A stretch of 8,105 nucleotides of DNA from an uncultured Lachnospiraceae bacterium (GTDB lineage Bacteria; Bacillota; Clostridia; Lachnospirales; Lachnospiraceae). The position numbers were made by a program, and so were the translations under genes. The stretch spans positions 1 to 8,105 of the forward strand of contig CAMNFX010000053.1 of the NCBI GenBank assembly GCA_946537585.1, written 5' to 3'. This document shows, piece after piece, positions 1-5,525 of this stretch. Below the pieces are notes generated by a model, which worked only from the letters and a program-made list of their open reading frames with translations, was not told where the DNA came from and ran no database searches. The number at the start of each line of letters is the position of its first letter. Position 1 is the first letter of the stretch.

Positions 1-411
1 CTCTGCGTCATAGGCATGTCCCTTATCGATCAGGGTCTGGATCATTTCGATCATGCCGTCGATCTCCTTGGTCGCCTGCGGATGGGTGGTCGCAGGCTTT
101 ACATTTAAGGCAGCCATATCCTTTTTGCATTCCTCGATATAGCGCTCGGAGATCACCTCGGGATCAACGCCTTCTTCATTGGCCGCCTTGATGATCTTGT
201 CATCGACATCCGTGAAGTTGGATACATAGTTTACCTCGTAGCCCTTGTACTCCATGTAGCGGCGGAATGTGTCGAATACGATCATGGGACGCGCGTTTCC
301 GATATGGATCAGATTATAAACCGTCGGGCCGCAGACATACATACGCAGCTTGCCTTCCTCGATCGGCTTGAACTCAACTTTTCTTCTCTCCATCGTATCA
401 AAGATCTTCAT
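1..411 (-). CDS. cysS: Cysteinyl-tRNA synthetase, N-terminal part (runs off left edge)
   Basis: Class I aminoacyl-tRNA synthetase that charges tRNA-Cys with cysteine in the cytoplasm. The 137 visible residues are the start of the Rossmann catalytic domain. YVCGPTVYN at 25-33 contains Cys27, the position of the first zinc ligand in this family; HIGNARP at 36-42 is the HIGH signature; FTDVDDKII follows at about 66-74. The KMSKS loop and the tRNA-binding C-terminal part lie outside the window, so the gene is partial here but shows no damage. The ATG at 411 is chosen because an AGGGAAGG-like SD sits about 8 nt upstream. Another ATG at 418 is in a different frame, almost touches the SD and stops after six codons. 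It lies 31 nt after ispF and has no T-box leader of its own, so it is probably co-transcribed with ispF. Confidence 0.97.
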   Translation of the reverse strand, partial: MKIFDTMERRKVEFKPIEEGKLRMYVCGPTVYNLIHIGNARPMIVFDTFRRYMEYKGYEVNYVSNFTDVDDKIIKAANEEGVDPEVISERYIEECKKDMAALNVKPATTHPQATKEIDGMIEMIQTLIDKGHAYDAE

Positions 412-442
412 ATTTCATACCTTCCCTGGAATGTGTTCCTTA

Positions 443-916
443 TCATTTTTGTACCAGTACCACCGCGTGCGCCGCGATCCCGGATCCGTCCCCGGTAAAG
501 CCGAGTCCCTCTTCCGTTGTCGCCTTCACGCTCACCTGATCCTCTTCTAGCTTAAGGATCTCCGCGATCCGACATCGCATGCCGGGAATATAGTTTTTCA
601 GCTTCGGCCGCTGACAGAGGACCGTCGCGTCGATGTTTCCGACCGCATAGCCCTTTTCGCGGAGGATCCTTCCGGTCTCGGCCAGAAGAAGCGTGCTGTC
701 CGCGCCGAGATACCGGTCATCTGTATCCGGAAAATGCTGCCCGATGTCACCTGCCGCGACTGCTCCCAGCATTGCGTCCATGATGGCATGCAAAAGCACA
801 TCCGCGTCGGAGTGGCCTTCGAGTCCCTTTTCAAAGGGAATCTCCACGCCGCCGAGGATCAGCTTTCTTCCCGAAACAAGTTTATGCACGTCATATCCGT
901 GCCCGATCCGTATCAT
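443..916 (-). CDS. ispF: 2-C-methyl-D-erythritol 2,4-cyclodiphosphate synthase
   Basis: Fifth step of the MEP (non-mevalonate) isoprenoid pathway: converts CDP-methylerythritol 2-phosphate to the cyclodiphosphate with release of CMP. The 157-aa length is normal for the family, which acts as a zinc-dependent trimer. The start RIGHGYDVH gives zinc ligands Asp9 and His11. [10 protein letters not shown] at 34-43 supplies His43, the third ligand by comparison with E. coli Asp8/His10/His42. [11 protein letters not shown] and the late [16 protein letters not shown] stretch are also family-typical. It is a single-domain IspF, not an IspDF fusion, and no ispD is in view. A purine-rich AGGAAAG SD precedes the ATG. 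It lies 27 nt downstream of the lipid kinase and 31 nt upstream of cysS; ispF near cysS is a known arrangement in Firmicutes. Confidence 0.97.
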   Translation of the reverse strand: MIRIGHGYDVHKLVSGRKLILGGVEIPFEKGLEGHSDADVLLHAIMDAMLGAVAAGDIGQHFPDTDDRYLGADSTLLLAETGRILREKGYAVGNIDATVLCQRPKLKNYIPGMRCRIAEILKLEEDQVSVKATTEEGLGFTGDGSGIAAHAVVLVQK

Positions 917-943
917 CTTTTTCTCTTTCCTGCTTCCTTCCGG

Positions 944-1876
944 TCAGCGCAGCACCCGAAGCTGCTGCTGTACACAGCGGACATCCATATCCGTCTGGTT
1001 CCGGATGACCTCCCCGTCCGTATGCACCGGCATGCCGCGGTCAAGGTGAATATGTGCCTCACGGCACTGGAACAGCCTTACGCCGCGCCGGCTTTTCAGT
1101 CCCTTCCATCGTCCGCTGCAAAGAACCGGGATCAGTGCCAGCTTGTTCTTTCCGCTGATCACGCAGATCTCCAGCATACCGTCCTTGGGATCGGCGTAGG
1201 TCGCAAAACGGAAGCCGCCCCCTTCAAAGGGATGAATGTGGGATGACACAAACAGAATGTTGTTGAACTCCACCCTGCGGTCACCGTCCAGGATAATGTA
1301 TCCCCTGGAAGGTCGCGCAAGCAGAAACTGGCGGATCCCTTCAAACACATAGGAAAACCTGCCGAAGGGATTGAACGGAAAACGCCCGTTTGCGTTGCGC
1401 TTTGCTTTTGCGATCCCGCTGCAGACAGCTGCATCATATCCCGCGCCGGTGCTGTTCACAAATCGCCTGACGGTTTCCCCGTCCCCGCAGGTGAGGACAC
1501 CGTAGTCGAGAGATTCCACCCGGCGTTCCCTGACGAAATTTCGGATCGCCCGGACCGGGTTCTGGCTGATATGCATACTCCGCGCAAAATCATTGCCCGT
1601 TCCGGAAGGAATATATCCGAGCGTCACCGGAGCCAGGAGCCGAAGGCCGTTCAGAACTTCATTCACCGTTCCGTCCCCGCCGACAGTGATCACGTCCGCG
1701 GAATCCTCAAGGTCCGTGGACAGCTCGCGGGCACGGCGCGCAGCATCTCCTGCCGCTGTAGTAAAAAAAATATCATAATCAAGACCGTTTCTGTCCAGAA
1801 AGGCCCTGATCCGATTCCACTTTTTTAAACCCCTTCCGTTGCCGGCGTTGGGATTGACAATGAAGAAATATTTCAT
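944..1876 (-). CDS. YegS/BmrU-family lipid kinase (diacylglycerol kinase catalytic domain)
   Basis: Predicted soluble lipid kinase of the DAGK_cat superfamily, phosphorylating diacylglycerol or a related lipid with ATP. Its true substrate cannot be told from sequence. At 310 aa it matches the usual 290-320. The N-terminal FFIVNPNAGNG at 4-14, the GGDGT nucleotide-binding motif at 66-70, GTGNDFAR at 92-99 and the C-terminal HTDGE at 285-289 are the family hallmarks in the expected order. There is no signal peptide or membrane span. It is the first gene of a probable kinase-ispF-cysS operon. The ATG at 1876 begins the canonical MKYFFIVNPN start and is the first ATG after an in-frame stop. No SD lies at a usable distance; the nearest purine run (AAGAAGGCGG) is about 20 nt away. 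A good promoter ends 6 nt before the ATG, so a leaderless mRNA is possible. Confidence 0.93.
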   Translation of the reverse strand: MKYFFIVNPNAGNGRGLKKWNRIRAFLDRNGLDYDIFFTTAAGDAARRARELSTDLEDSADVITVGGDGTVNEVLNGLRLLAPVTLGYIPSGTGNDFARSMHISQNPVRAIRNFVRERRVESLDYGVLTCGDGETVRRFVNSTGAGYDAAVCSGIAKAKRNANGRFPFNPFGRFSYVFEGIRQFLLARPSRGYIILDGDRRVEFNNILFVSSHIHPFEGGGFRFATYADPKDGMLEICVISGKNKLALIPVLCSGRWKGLKSRRGVRLFQCREAHIHLDRGMPVHTDGEVIRNQTDMDVRCVQQQLRVLR

Positions 1877-1882
1877 GAACTG

Positions 1883-1911
1883 ATTTTATCTCACATCCGC
1901 CTTCTTTTCAA
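1883..1911 (-). promoter_or_regulatory. Predicted sigma-A promoter of the lipid kinase-ispF-cysS operon
   Basis: Read on the minus strand: TTGAAA (1911-1906), a 17-nt spacer, then TAAAAT (1888-1883); both boxes match the consensus at 5 of 6 positions. The expected start, about 7 nt after the -10, falls on the A of the kinase ATG. An alternative TTGTCA at 1958-1953 has no acceptable -10 at 16-18 nt. Read-through from the DUF3810 gene upstream is also possible because no terminator is visible in the 1877-1984 gap. Confidence 0.55.
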
Positions 1912-1984
1912 CCTGAATTATCCCGTCGGCATACTGCGGTACCCGTCTGCATTGACAATCTGCGGATATCCGGCAAAGCACGCA

Positions 1985-3232
1985 TTATTTTCCGCCTGCC
2001 GTTTCCATCAGTCTCCAGGCGACGATCATATCTGTCACAAGATCGTAGGAGGCATAGCCCTCCGCAAGGCCCTCGGCCTTCAGATAGGCGTCATTGATAT
2101 CATGCATCGTCTCCGATGCCTTTCCCTCAAACTGATCCCAGTACCGGTTGTTGTCAATGAGGTCGCCCTCGGCCTTTGGGCAGATGCGCTCAGAAAGCTC
2201 CTTCCATTTCTGCTTATCGCGTCTGATCATCTCGTTGCCGCAGTAGACCCACCCCAGCATGGCGCCGCTGTAATGAAGATCGGGATCCGATGAACGGATG
2301 CAGCTTAAGACCCCCAGGAAGTTGGCTTCCTTCTCGGACTCGCAGCCCTTCAGATGGGAAAGCTCGTGCGCCAAAGTAAAAGGCAGGTTATAGGGCGGGA
2401 TATCCCGGTTATAGTTGGCCTCGATCGTGAACATGCTGTAGACGCCGGTAATATCCACACGGCTTAGGAGCCGGGAAAAGAAAACAGGCTTTGGCCGCGG
2501 ATAAAAGCCCGAAAGCTCCGGATACTCTTCTCCGAGTGCTTTCATGGCTCCCCGGACCCGGTCCTGAAGCCCCGGCGAGACCTGCATGATGCTTTTCTCA
2601 TCCCGAAGGACAAGGGGCGCCGTTTTGTTGATCTCATCGATCAGCCAGAGGCATACCTCATAAAGCTCATCATTGCTGTATTGTGTTCTCTCAAGCCCAT
2701 AGCGCCTGGCAAAGCGCGTTCTTGCAAAGTAGACATCCTCACTGACCTCAAAAAGAAGAAACAGAACCGCCGCGATCAGGAGAAGGAGCCGTAAATGCCT
2801 TAAAAGCGGGCAGGACTTTGTCCCCGCAGCCTTCCCGTCTGCTTTCGGTGAAAGGTCCGAAGCTTCAGGAAAGCTGCCTGCGTCCGGCTTTATAAAACGG
2901 GAACACAGCAGATTTACGAGAAGCTTTATCAGACCAAGGCCGCAATATATCACATAGCCCGCCAGAACGATAAGCAGGACCTCAAACAGGGAAAAGGGAA
3001 ATATGCCTGAAACTCTCCCGATCGTGCTTACCATAAGGGGATTTACAAGCTCCGTATACCTGTCCGCAAAACCCGGCACCGTTCTGGAGATGATCCTCAG
3101 AAGCACCGCGGGGATCGCAGGAAAAAGGCAGATGGCCGCCCGGCGCTTCCATCCTGCAGAATTCGTCTTTTCTTTTCGGCTGTTTTTACTCTCTGTCACA
3201 ACGGTATTCCGAAAGAACCCCAAAAATTTCAA
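1985..3232 (-). CDS. DUF3810-type membrane-anchored putative zinc metallopeptidase
   Basis: 415-aa protein resembling the DUF3810 family, whose biological role is not established. The N-terminal third is membrane-associated: hydrophobic segments at about 33-50, 77-110 and 147-162 are separated by a polar loop at about 113-145. The C-terminal part holds FTLAHELSHLKG with HELSH at 289-293, followed by ESEKEAN at 298-304. This fits a gluzincin-like HExxH plus downstream Glu (E300 or E302) zinc site. Catalysis is inferred from the motif only. The displayed start is TTG at 3232 and has no convincing SD. A GTG at codon 12 is another option and would not affect the domains. The gene diverges from the HAD phosphatase and lies 108 nt upstream of the lipid kinase. 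Confidence 0.8.
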   Translation of the reverse strand: MKFLGFFRNTVVTESKNSRKEKTNSAGWKRRAAICLFPAIPAVLLRIISRTVPGFADRYTELVNPLMVSTIGRVSGIFPFSLFEVLLIVLAGYVIYCGLGLIKLLVNLLCSRFIKPDAGSFPEASDLSPKADGKAAGTKSCPLLRHLRLLLLIAAVLFLLFEVSEDVYFARTRFARRYGLERTQYSNDELYEVCLWLIDEINKTAPLVLRDEKSIMQVSPGLQDRVRGAMKALGEEYPELSGFYPRPKPVFFSRLLSRVDITGVYSMFTIEANYNRDIPPYNLPFTLAHELSHLKGCESEKEANFLGVLSCIRSSDPDLHYSGAMLGWVYCGNEMIRRDKQKWKELSERICPKAEGDLIDNNRYWDQFEGKASETMHDINDAYLKAEGLAEGYASYDLVTDMIVAWRLMETAGGK

Positions 3233-3249
3233 AGGGACATGTTGATTTT

Positions 3250-3279
3250 AATATAGAACGCGGCATCCAAGCAAGACAA
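3250..3279 (-). promoter_or_regulatory. Predicted promoter of the DUF3810 gene
   Basis: Minus strand: TTGTCT (3279-3274), an 18-nt spacer, then TATATT (3255-3250). An overlapping TAAAAT at 3250-3245 could serve as an alternative -10. The predicted start is near 3243, only a few nt from an ATG at 3240 and about 11 nt from the TTG start of the gene. The -35 match is only 4 of 6. Confidence 0.4.
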
Positions 3280-3318
3280 CAATCACACGGGACAATACAT
3301 AATTGCAGAACAGAGCCC

Positions 3319-3348
3319 TTTTCAAGCAGCCCCGATCTGGTGTATACT
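3319..3348 (+). promoter_or_regulatory. Predicted promoter of the HAD phosphatase gene
   Basis: TTTTCA at 3319-3324, an 18-nt spacer, then TATACT at 3343-3348 (5 of 6 to consensus). The ATG of the HAD gene begins 7 nt after the -10, so the expected transcription start nearly coincides with the start codon. It is divergent from the DUF3810 promoter within the same 123-nt intergenic region. Confidence 0.5.
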
Positions 3349-3355
3349 GAAGCGC

Positions 3356-4114
3356 ATGAAAAAACTGTTTGCAAGTGATTTTGATAATACGCTTTATTTT
3401 CACGGTCAGGATCCGGTGATCCGGCCGGAGACGGTGGACGCGATCCGATGCTTTCAGGCCGCGGGAAATCTCTTCGGTCTGTGTACGGGACGTCCCGCGC
3501 GCGGACTTGAAGGCTATTATGATGGTCTGTTTACGCCTGATTTCATCATCGGGAGCAGCGGCGGAATGATCCTCGGGAAAAACGGCGAGACGCTCTTCGA
3601 ACGCACGGTCCCCGATGAGATCATCCGGACCCTTGCCCAGATGGGAAGGGAACGCGGTTTTACCGGAGCTGTCCATGTGGAGGGCCGGTTCGTTCTGCTG
3701 GATGCGCCGGACCATGTCTTCCCGAATCTGCCGCGTATCAAAAGCCCGGATGATATCATGGGCAAAACCGTACACGGTATCAGCTATATCACTGAGAGCG
3801 AGGAGGCTGCAAAGGAATTTGCGGGAGAGATCACTGCTCTCTTTTCAGGCAGTGTGTCCGCATGGCAGAACCGGACAGCCGTAGATACGACAGCCGCGGG
3901 ATGCTCCAAGGGTGCCGCCCTTCGTGAGATCAGATCCCTTCTCCAGGCTGACCGTACCTATGGCATGGGGGACTCCTTAAATGACCTGCCGCTCGTAACA
4001 GGCGCAGATATGGGATTTACCTTCCGGACGGCTCCCGACGTATTAAAAAAATCCGCAGACTGTATTGTTGAACAGGCCGCGGAGGCAATTATACTCGCGT
4101 TGAATGACTGCTGA
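3356..4114 (+). CDS. Cof-type HAD-IIB family hydrolase
   Basis: 252-aa haloacid-dehalogenase superfamily phosphatase of the Cof/YidA type, predicted to be cytoplasmic and Mg-dependent. Substrates in this subfamily are usually sugar phosphates or other small phosphoesters and cannot be assigned here. All four motifs are present: DFDNT at 8-12 with the nucleophile Asp8 and acid/base Asp10, CTGRP at 43-47, Lys185 in CSKGAAL, and GDSLND at 205-210 for metal binding. The C2-type cap lies between about residues 80 and 180. Length is slightly below the usual 260-290. It is the only plus-strand gene and appears monocistronic. The ATG is well placed for the domain (MKKLFASDFDNT) but lacks an SD, and a TATACT box stands 7 nt upstream. 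The gene ends in a small hairpin that contains its stop codon. Confidence 0.93.
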   Translation: MKKLFASDFDNTLYFHGQDPVIRPETVDAIRCFQAAGNLFGLCTGRPARGLEGYYDGLFTPDFIIGSSGGMILGKNGETLFERTVPDEIIRTLAQMGRERGFTGAVHVEGRFVLLDAPDHVFPNLPRIKSPDDIMGKTVHGISYITESEEAAKEFAGEITALFSGSVSAWQNRTAVDTTAAGCSKGAALREIRSLLQADRTYGMGDSLNDLPLVTGADMGFTFRTAPDVLKKSADCIVEQAAEAIILALNDC

Positions 4115-4121
4115 GCAGTCA
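4105..4121. repeat. Perfect inverted repeat with the HAD stop codon as its loop
   Basis: Arms TGACTGC (4105-4111) and GCAGTCA (4115-4121) are exact reverse complements, and the three-base loop is the TGA stop codon itself. No T-tract follows directly on either strand, so it is not a canonical intrinsic terminator. It lies between two convergent genes (the HMA gene stops at 4166) and could protect the 3' end or weakly terminate from either side. Its function is unproven. Confidence 0.5.
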
Positions 4122-4165
4122 CGGACAGATTTCACATTTTGTATCTTTTCTCAGGGCTTTCGGCA

Positions 4166-4420
4166 TCAGAACAGACCGAACAGCCCTTTCTTTTCATAAG
4201 GCTCACTGCTGCAGGAAACAAAGTTATATCCCGTAGCATCGATGGCACTGCAGAGCTCATCGGCATCGATCGGCTCTTCCGTCAGGAATTCGCTCTGACC
4301 TTTCTTAAAGGATGAGCTCACCTTTTTCGCTTCCGGATAGAGCCTCCGGATCACATCATTGATGTGCGCTTCACACATGCCGCATGCCATTCCCTCGATC
4401 TTTACTGTATTCTTTATCAT
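4166..4420 (-). CDS. Small heavy-metal-associated (HMA) domain protein
   Basis: 84-aa ferredoxin-like HMA domain. The metal-binding loop is GMACGMC at 10-16, with Cys13 and Cys16 in the MxCxxC pattern used for Cu(I) or other soft metals in CopZ-like chaperones and ATPase N-domains. Additional cysteines are at 57 and 70. The tail ends in basic/hydrophobic KKGLFGLF. No metal ATPase or CsoR/CopY regulator is next to it, so the partner and metal are unknown. The ATG at 4420 is chosen because AAGGGGAG lies directly upstream; an in-frame GTG at 4438 would extend the protein by six residues but would put this SD inside the gene. Its upstream region has a strong promoter and two palindromes, suggesting tight regulation. 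Confidence 0.85.
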   Translation of the reverse strand: MIKNTVKIEGMACGMCEAHINDVIRRLYPEAKKVSSSFKKGQSEFLTEEPIDADELCSAIDATGYNFVSCSSEPYEKKGLFGLF

Positions 4421-4424
4421 TGTT

Positions 4425-4433
4425 CTCCCCTTC
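4425..4433 (-). promoter_or_regulatory. Ribosome binding site deciding the HMA start
   Basis: GAAGGGGAG on the minus strand, ending 4 nt before the ATG at 4420 with its AAGGGG core 6 nt away. It supports the 84-aa protein over the 90-aa GTG-started version. Confidence 0.75.
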
Positions 4434-4465
4434 TTCACTGAATTTCTGTGACGCTGTTTATCACG

Positions 4466-4481
4466 CCCGGACGTGTCCGGG
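4466..4481. repeat. GC-rich 16-bp palindrome upstream of the HMA gene
   Basis: Arms CCCGGAC (4466-4472) and GTCCGGG (4475-4481) are perfect reverse complements around a 2-nt centre. It lies just downstream of a perfect TATAAT on the minus strand (4488-4483), near the start that box would give (about 4476). In the HMA transcript it would form a 6-bp hairpin with a 4-nt loop in the 5' leader, about 45 nt before the start codon. It could be a DNA operator or a leader hairpin; no T-tract follows, so it is not a terminator. Confidence 0.5.
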
Positions 4482-4498
4482 AATTATATAACGCCACG

Positions 4499-4520
4499 TA
4501 TGTTAGCTTCATCTAACATA
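4499..4520. promoter_or_regulatory. 22-bp operator-like palindrome over the HMA promoter
   Basis: Perfect 8-bp arms TATGTTAG (4499-4506) and CTAACATA (4513-4520) with a 6-nt centre. It overlaps the -10 box (4523-4518) and covers the predicted transcription start (about 4511), the classical place for a repressor site. The TTAG...CTAA core is reminiscent of sites of DtxR/MntR-type metalloregulators, but spacing and half-sites are not diagnostic and no regulator is encoded in the window. Confidence 0.6.
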
Positions 4521-4546
4521 ATAGTACAAATTAACTTCATTTTCAA
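4518..4546 (-). promoter_or_regulatory. Predicted sigma-A promoter of the HMA gene
   Basis: Minus strand: TTGAAA (4546-4541), a 17-nt spacer, then TATTAT (4523-4518), each 5 of 6 to consensus. A second, perfect TATAAT stands at 4488-4483 without a good -35 and could be a downstream alternative. The rest of the 201-nt interval 4421-4621 holds the two palindromes listed separately. It has no coding region and no clear terminator for the nuclease gene. Confidence 0.6.
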
Positions 4547-4621
4547 CACCGGTCAGGAGAATGGAATTACTTTTTTATCTTCTTCCCGGCCGGCATGAAC
4601 AGGCAGATCCGGCTGCCGGAC

Positions 4622-5200
4622 TTAATCTTCCTTTACGCCCTTCTTGTCGGTGATCAGCGGTTTGATCGCCCGGTAGATCTCCTTGACTCTGTCAGGAAAT
4701 TTCTTCTGCAGGGCGTTATTGATGCCCTGCTTGGTCTTATAGGAGGTAATGATCTTCGTGACTGTGGCAGCGTCTTCTGAGCTTCCTAAAGCCGCCTCCA
4801 CTTTCTCCGTCAGTTCCTTCTCCATCGCTTCCCGCTTCTGAATCGAGATGCCCGGTACCTCACGGACCTTTACGTTCTGCTCATTCCAGAAGGAGGCAAG
4901 GATATCAAATCCGTTGTCCTTTGAAACAATATAATAATCGTACTGCCAGCCTGCATTGGTCCCGATCAGATAACCGAGATAAGAGGACAGCTGAAAATCC
5001 AGTGCGTTCTTATGTCCGACCTTGACCTTCTGGTAAATGATGCGCGCCTTTGACTTCATGATCATCTGCATCACATCAAAGGTCAGCTTATCGGCATTCT
5101 CACTGTAAAAGACATGGACCACATCGTCCTTATCCAGCTCTTCGATCCCGATCAGTCCGTCGGCCTTTACGTTTTCATAATCTATCAGGTAATAATTCAT
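4622..5200 (-). CDS. PIN/NYN-like ribonuclease domain protein
   Basis: 192-aa protein with a PIN-like (NYN-type) nuclease fold over about residues 1-125 and a charged, probably helical C-terminal part from about 120 to 192. Acidic residues that fit the metal-dependent RNase site are visible: Asp7 in LIDYENV (3-11 region), Asp68 in NALDFQLSSYLG, and Asp95 and Asp99 in SKDNGFD. I know this as a conserved but uncharacterised protein in gut Clostridia; the RNA target is unknown. The C-terminal region (SYKTKQGINNALQKKF) is basic and may bind RNA. The ATG at 5200 has a good AGGAGA SD about 5 nt upstream. The gene begins only 13 nt after the small Cys4 protein, whose stop adjoins this SD, so the two are very likely one translationally linked unit. 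Confidence 0.85.
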   Translation of the reverse strand: MNYYLIDYENVKADGLIGIEELDKDDVVHVFYSENADKLTFDVMQMIMKSKARIIYQKVKVGHKNALDFQLSSYLGYLIGTNAGWQYDYYIVSKDNGFDILASFWNEQNVKVREVPGISIQKREAMEKELTEKVEAALGSSEDAATVTKIITSYKTKQGINNALQKKFPDRVKEIYRAIKPLITDKKGVKED

Positions 5201-5213
5201 CCTTCTCTCCTGC

Positions 5214-5393
5214 TTAGTTCTGTTTCCGGACGATCAGATATTCATCTCCGTTCCGGAAATACGGGCAGCTTTTGAATTGCCTGCCCGACAGCCGGTAATA
5301 ATCATCTTCATCCATCTGCACATCGCAGACATACTCTTCATAATCTTCATCGTAGGCATAATATGCGCACTGACTGCAAAGATTATCCATCAT
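5214..5393 (-). CDS. Small acidic Cys4 protein, DUF6472-like
   Basis: 59-aa frame beginning MMDNLCSQCAYYAYDED and ending EYLIVRKQN. It has four cysteines: a CxxC pair at 6 and 9, then Cys23 and Cys43 (in SCPYF). This suggests a small zinc- or metal-binding module. It has 13 acidic and 6 basic residues and many tyrosines. The pattern resembles DUF6472 family proteins of Lachnospiraceae, with no known function; the family name is from memory. The reading frame is supported by an AAAGGA SD (5406-5401) 7 nt before the ATG at 5393, a protein-like composition, and tight 13-nt spacing to the PIN-like nuclease gene. Starting at the second Met (5390) would change one residue only. A regulatory or partner role for the nuclease is possible but is inference from position. 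Confidence 0.85.
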   Translation of the reverse strand: MMDNLCSQCAYYAYDEDYEEYVCDVQMDEDDYYRLSGRQFKSCPYFRNGDEYLIVRKQN

Positions 5394-5419
5394 CGTTTAT
5401 TCCTTTAAGAAACAGTTCC

Positions 5420-5473
5420 CATGAAAGTCAGCGAATCAGGCCCTTCAGGGCGCAGATAAACGCTGCTTTCATG
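5420..5473. repeat. Long imperfect inverted repeat (stem-loop) before the Cys4 protein-nuclease unit
   Basis: The left arm 5420-5433 (CATGAAAG, a bulged T, CAGCG) pairs with the right arm 5461-5473 (CGCTGCTTTCATG) over 13 base pairs with one bulge. Inside the 27-nt loop is a second inverted repeat, GCCCT/AGGGC (5440-5444 and 5447-5451). In minus-strand RNA it would form a two-tier hairpin that starts about 52 nt after the uvrA2-like stop codon and ends 14 nt before the SD of the Cys4 gene. No long U-tract follows, only scattered U residues, so it is a poor intrinsic terminator. It may be an mRNA-stability, processing or regulatory element. The remainder of 5394-5525 shows no gene with an SD. 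Confidence 0.6.
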
Positions 5474-5525
5474 TAAGGGCATGGTAACAGCGCAGCCGTC
5501 ATGAGGTTTATCATCCGAAAGCACG

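Noticed and set aside
412..442. Possible T-box or other leader before cysS
   Set aside because: Only 31 nt separate ispF from cysS, too short for a T-box, and no T-box sequence is visible.
734..1246. A 170-codon plus-strand frame across the kinase-ispF junction
   Set aside because: Antisense to two well-identified genes, with low-complexity translation and no SD.
3248..3775. A 175-codon minus-strand frame opposite the HAD gene
   Set aside because: The plus-strand frame has all four HAD motifs; the antisense frame has no domain and runs through the divergent promoter region.
4421..4438. GTG start at 4438 for the HMA protein
   Set aside because: The strong SD at 4425-4433 would lie inside the gene, and the conserved domain begins at the ATG at 4420.
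4559..4621. Possible intrinsic terminator for the nuclease gene
   Set aside because: Short GC-rich inverted repeats exist (such as GGCAG/CTGCC at 4602-4617), but on the coding strand they are followed by A-rich, not T-rich, sequence.
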